Shown: positions 60,651-64,000 of the stretch, piece by piece
Layout of the letters: each line of letters opens with the position of its first letter
How positions within the stretch are numbered: position 1 is the stretch's first letter
NCBI RefSeq assembly: GCF_033115175.1
Contig: NC_084845.1
Span: 1,428,501 to 1,492,500 of the forward strand
Origin: Lepus europaeus
Taxonomy: Eukaryota > Chordata > Mammalia > Lagomorpha > Leporidae
Reading direction: 5' to 3'
DNA: 64,000 nucleotides
Notes under the pieces: model-generated
What the model saw: only the letters and a program-made list of their open reading frames with translations
The model's database searches: none
What the model was told of the DNA's origin: nothing
Made by a program: the position numbers and the translations under genes

Positions 60651-61448
60651 GCTGTGGGTGGTTCGCTGAAACCAGCCAGGCCCTGGACACTTAGCTTTGA
60701 TTCTTTGGGACAACCTCCAAGAGGCGCGGGGCGAAGGCAGGGAGAGAATATTAGGATGCAGGAGCATCTTGACGTTTGCGGACTCCAAAGTTCCTCCTAA
60801 AGGGGCTCTCTGAGGTTTCCAGGGCCACGCGGGACGAGGCCACGCCGCAGGAATTTTCAGCAGATGACCTAATCCTCCTGTGTCTGAGGCCCGGGGAGGC
60901 CATTTCTCTTCTCTCACCTCTGGGGACTCAAAGTTGAACAACGCCTGTACCGTGCTCGCAAGGACTTTATAGTAACATAATCTTGTACGGCGTGGATTCC
61001 AAATCTGGTTCCTGGTTTGGCAGCATCACCATCACTGCGAACTTACATATTAAAAATTTCAAGTTCCCCGACTCAGCTTACCCTCTGACATAGCATCCCT
61101 TGGGAGGTGAGGCCCTAACTCGAGTTTGAGAACTTGAAAAGTCATGAACAAACCAAAACTGTAAAATAAGTGGAAAAATAGTGCAGCCTAACTCATGGAA
61201 AATTAGGGGGAAAGTGCCTAGCACAGGACCTGGGACACAGTGCTAAATGTCTGTAGGTCATTAGCATTCACCATTACCAAAAGGCTCTCACGCAGTGCTA
61301 TACCATGATAAATCAGACCCCTGTTTGCAGTTACTGATATTTTCTAAAACAAGATGCAATCACTCCCTGATTCAGCAAGTAGCAACATAGGTAATGGCTA
61401 AAATTTTTTCGTGAAAGCACACTTGATCACTCATATTTTTATGTATAC
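60651..61448. other. Upstream of the gene C promoter
   Basis: CpG content falls off rightwards. No exon, SINE or divergent gene is recognised. Confidence 0.45.
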
Positions 61449-61690
61449 AAGCCAGTATTGTGGTGCAACAGGTTAGGCTGCCACCATCCCATATCACAGT
61501 GTTGGTTCAAGTCCCAGCTGCTCTGCTTCTGATCCAGCGCCCTCCTAGCGTGCCAGGGAAGATAGTGGAAGACAGCCGGAGTGCTTGGACCCCTGCCATC
61601 CACTGGGAGAACTGGATGGAGTTTCAGGCTCCTGGCTTTGGCCTGAACTGGTACTAGTCTTTGTCGCCATTTTTAAGCTGTTGGGGACTA
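61449..61690 (+). mobile_element. CSINE, 3'-truncated, old
   Basis: AAGCCAGTATTGTGGTGCAA head, GGTTCAAGTCCCAGCTGCTC box-B region; fades out after TTTGTCGCCATTTTTAAG. Confidence 0.78.
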
Positions 61691-61817
61691 GGAGACCTAG
61701 TTTATTGTCACCAATGGAGGAAAGAATTTGAGGATGGTATAGACTGAGGAAGAGAAAACTATTAATAGACAAAAAGCATGCTGCGAAATGAGCTTAATGC
61801 TGAGGGCTGACAATTTT

Positions 61818-62086
61818 TTTTTATTGTTTGTTTAAAGTTTTATTTGAAAGTTGGAGCATCAGAGAGAGAAGAAGAGATAGATCATCATCTGCTGGCTCGC
61901 TCCCTGAAGGTTCCCAACAGCCTGGGCTGGTCCAGGCCAAATTCAGGAAACTGGAATTCCATTTGGGTCTCTCAGATGGGTGACAGGAGCCCAAATACTT
62001 GGGGTCATCTTCTGCATTCTCAGGTGCATAAGCAGGGAGCTATATCAGAAGTGGAGAAGCTGGAAGTCCAACCAGCATTCATTTTT
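61818..62086 (-). mobile_element. CSINE, old
   Basis: Tail TTTTATTTGAAAGTTGGAG left. Its head is interrupted by the next copy. Confidence 0.82.
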
Positions 62087-62398
62087 CTTTTTTTCGATTT
62101 ATTTTATTTGACAGAGTTACAGAGAGAGATAGACACAGAGAGAGAGAGAAGTCTTCCATCTGCTGGTTCACTCCCCAAATGGCTGCAACGATCCGAAGTC
62201 AGGTGCCAGGAGCTTCTACCAGATCTCCCACATGCACGCAGGGGCCCAAGGACTTGGGCCATGCTCCACTGGCCTCCCAGGCACATCAGCAGAGAGCTGG
62301 ATTGGAAGTGGAGCAGCCGGGACTCTAACTGGTGCCCATATGGGATGCTGGTGCTGCAGGCTGGGATTTAGCCCACTGCACCACACTGCCAGCCCCTC
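62087..62398 (-). mobile_element. CSINE inserted in the previous copy
   Basis: TCCAACCAG occurs at about 62,067 and again at 62,397, consistent with insertion into the head of the older SINE. Confidence 0.88.
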
Positions 62399-63129
62399 CA
62401 ACCAGACCAGTGTCATTTGCATGATACAAGAATTTACTGGAAATGCAGGTTCTTTGGCCTTACTCAACCCAAAAAACTTATAGAGTGGATCTTAGCAATC
62501 TTGCTATAACAAAACCTCCAGAGGACTGTGTTGCTCACCCGAGTCTGAGAACAATGGTTGTGCCAGGACTAGCCTGGGGAATACTACCACGCCCATGATG
62601 GAATTTATATTAAAAGTACCCATCACATACTGCTCAATAAATAGTATTGGCTCATTCCATCTGAAGCCGTCATCAAGGAGGAATGAATGTATACCAGTGC
62701 ATCCAGGAGGAATGGAGAAAGCAGCAGTCCAGTGTAACATTTTCTTGTATGGTACAGTGTTGGCAATACTACCAGATCTTGCACTCCACAGGACTCCCTA
62801 CCCCCACCAGGCCTGACAAAGCACAGAGACAGGGATACAAGGCAAAGCAAGGTCATAGCATATGTAGGATTTGTGTGAACCACGATGACCTCAGAGTTCC
62901 TAATGGTGTGACCATTAGCAAGTCTGTCCATCATATTAACCAGTTCATCGGCTAGGAGCCTTCAAGATGTTGCAGAAGCCTGAGCTGGAGGCAATCATTG
63001 TGTTAGGAGGGACCCAAATTCTTACTGGATTGGTGAAGGTTCCAATACAAACTCTTTGAGGTTATCCTTATTGATTGATCTTGTAAAGCTATCAGAAAAA
63101 ATTCTAACACCCAATGGATCACCAAACCA
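62399..63129. other. Unidentified stretch, possibly old ERV
   Basis: SINE-free sequence with a 73-codon plus-strand open frame (62,595-62,816) and a 103-codon minus-strand frame. I cannot match either to a family. A decayed retroelement is possible. Confidence 0.3.
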
Positions 63130-63137
63130 GTCTGCAA

Positions 63138-63450
63138 ACACACAGCAGGTAAAGCCACCGCCTGTGGTGCCCGCATCCTACATGGGCGCCAGTTTGAGTC
63201 CCAGCAGCTCCACTTCCAGTCAAGCTCTCTGCTATAGCCTGAGAAAGCAGTGGAAGATGGCCTAAGTCCTAGGGCCCCTAGCACCTGTGTGAGAGGCCTG
63301 GAGGAGGCTCCTGGCTCAGATCAGCACAGCTCTGGCTGTTGCAGACACCTGGGAAGTGAACCAGTGGATGGAAGATCTCTCTCTCTCTCTCTCTCTCTTT
63401 CTCTGCCTCTCTATAACTCTTTCAAATAAATAAATCTTAAAAAAAAAGTT
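63138..63450 (+). mobile_element. CSINE
   Basis: 5' tip short (ACACAGCAGGTAAAGCC); tail CAAATAAATAAATCTTAAAA. Confidence 0.9.
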
Positions 63451-63534
63451 TTACATCAATATACACATTTTTACTACTCTACTTTTTCAGCTTCTTAAAC
63501 AGCACAAAATAAATTGTCTCCACTCACATGCAAC

Positions 63535-63722
63535 GGTGAGTGGGTCCTTGGGCCCCCGCAACCGTGTGGGAGACCTGGAGGAAGCTCCTGTCTTCAGATC
63601 AGTGTAGCTCCGGCTATTGCGGCCAACTGGGGAGTGAACCAGCAGATGGAAGACTGCTCTCTCTTGCTCTCTCTGGCTCTACTCTATGTAACTCTGACTT
63701 TCAAATAAATAATCTTTTTTTA
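63535..63722 (+). mobile_element. CSINE, 5'-truncated
   Basis: Begins in the body at GTGGGTCCTTGGGCCC; end and tail intact. Confidence 0.88.
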
Positions 63723-63771
63723 AAAAAATTTTAATCTTGTATTTTACTTTCTTGAGAACTATGATTACTTT

Positions 63772-64000
63772 TTTTAAAAAAAAAATTTAATTTCTTTATT
63801 CGAAAGTCAGAGAGTTACACAGAGAGAAGAAGCAGAGAGAGAGAGAGGTCTTCTATCTGATGGTTCACTCCCCAATTGGTGGCAGTGGCTGGAGCTGCGC
63901 TGATCCAAAGCCAGGAGCCAGGAGCTTCCTTCAGGTCTCCCACGTGGATGCAGGGGCCCAAGGACTTGTGCCATGTTCTACTGCTTTCCCAGGCCATAAC
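63772..64000 (-). mobile_element. CSINE, cut by the window edge
   Basis: Tail and body present; the head lies beyond the right end. Confidence 0.92.

Overview
The window is mammalian nuclear DNA, almost certainly from a lagomorph (rabbit or a close relative). The main reason is that it is packed with copies, more than 60 in both orientations, of the tRNA-derived C-repeat SINE (CSINE family) that is typical of lagomorphs. The host content is part of a KRAB/C2H2 zinc-finger (KZNF) gene cluster, with all units on the minus strand. The exon plan is a 15-nt coding first exon, a 127-nt KRAB-A exon, no KRAB-B exon, and one large exon that opens GCW/DCW and carries the fingers. From memory of the families, this matches the human chromosome 19q13.43 group (ZNF551, ZNF587, ZNF671, ZNF776 and relatives). 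No one-to-one ortholog can be assigned by eye.

Layout, left to right. Unit 1 (about 3.6-11.3 kb) is a relic KZNF. Its finger exon (4.3-7.33 kb) is frameshifted and carries SINEs and a solo LTR. Its KRAB-A exon is gone, its first-exon ATG reads GTG, and its CpG-rich promoter is still recognisable near 11.0 kb. Unit 2, or gene A (16.4-21.5 kb), has a KRAB-A exon and about 18 fingers. A 4-nt deletion near 17,431 throws the last 12 fingers out of frame, and no promoter or first exon is visible. Unit 3, or gene B (31.2-39.7 kb plus promoter to about 40.1 kb), has an intact spliced reading frame of 532 aa with 11 fingers. A LINE-1 has cut its 3' end and supplies its last codons; a stranded finger remnant lies beyond the L1 at 28.4-28.65 kb. 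Unit 4, or gene C (53.8-60.2 kb plus promoter to about 60.65 kb), is the cleanest gene: 649 aa, KRAB-A, two degenerate and 14 canonical fingers.

The rest is interspersed repeats: SINEs in every intron except the short second intron of gene B and in every spacer, old LINE-1 3' ends (about 2.3-2.6, 14.6-16.4, 29-31.2, 44.2-46.8, 50.5-52.4 kb), two solo LTRs with clear target-site duplications (6,264-6,735 and 19,312-19,714), a compound CA minisatellite (10.07-10.60 kb) and several microsatellites. Spacer and 3'-flank blocks recur between units, as expected of tandem segmental duplication.

Function: intact members (B, C) should be nuclear, DNA-binding transcriptional repressors that recruit TRIM28/KAP1 through KRAB-A. 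The window shows one tandem family at four stages of life: intact, truncated by a transposon, frameshifted, and relic. I see no non-KZNF protein gene, RNA gene or CRISPR array, and no evidence of an undescribed multi-gene system.
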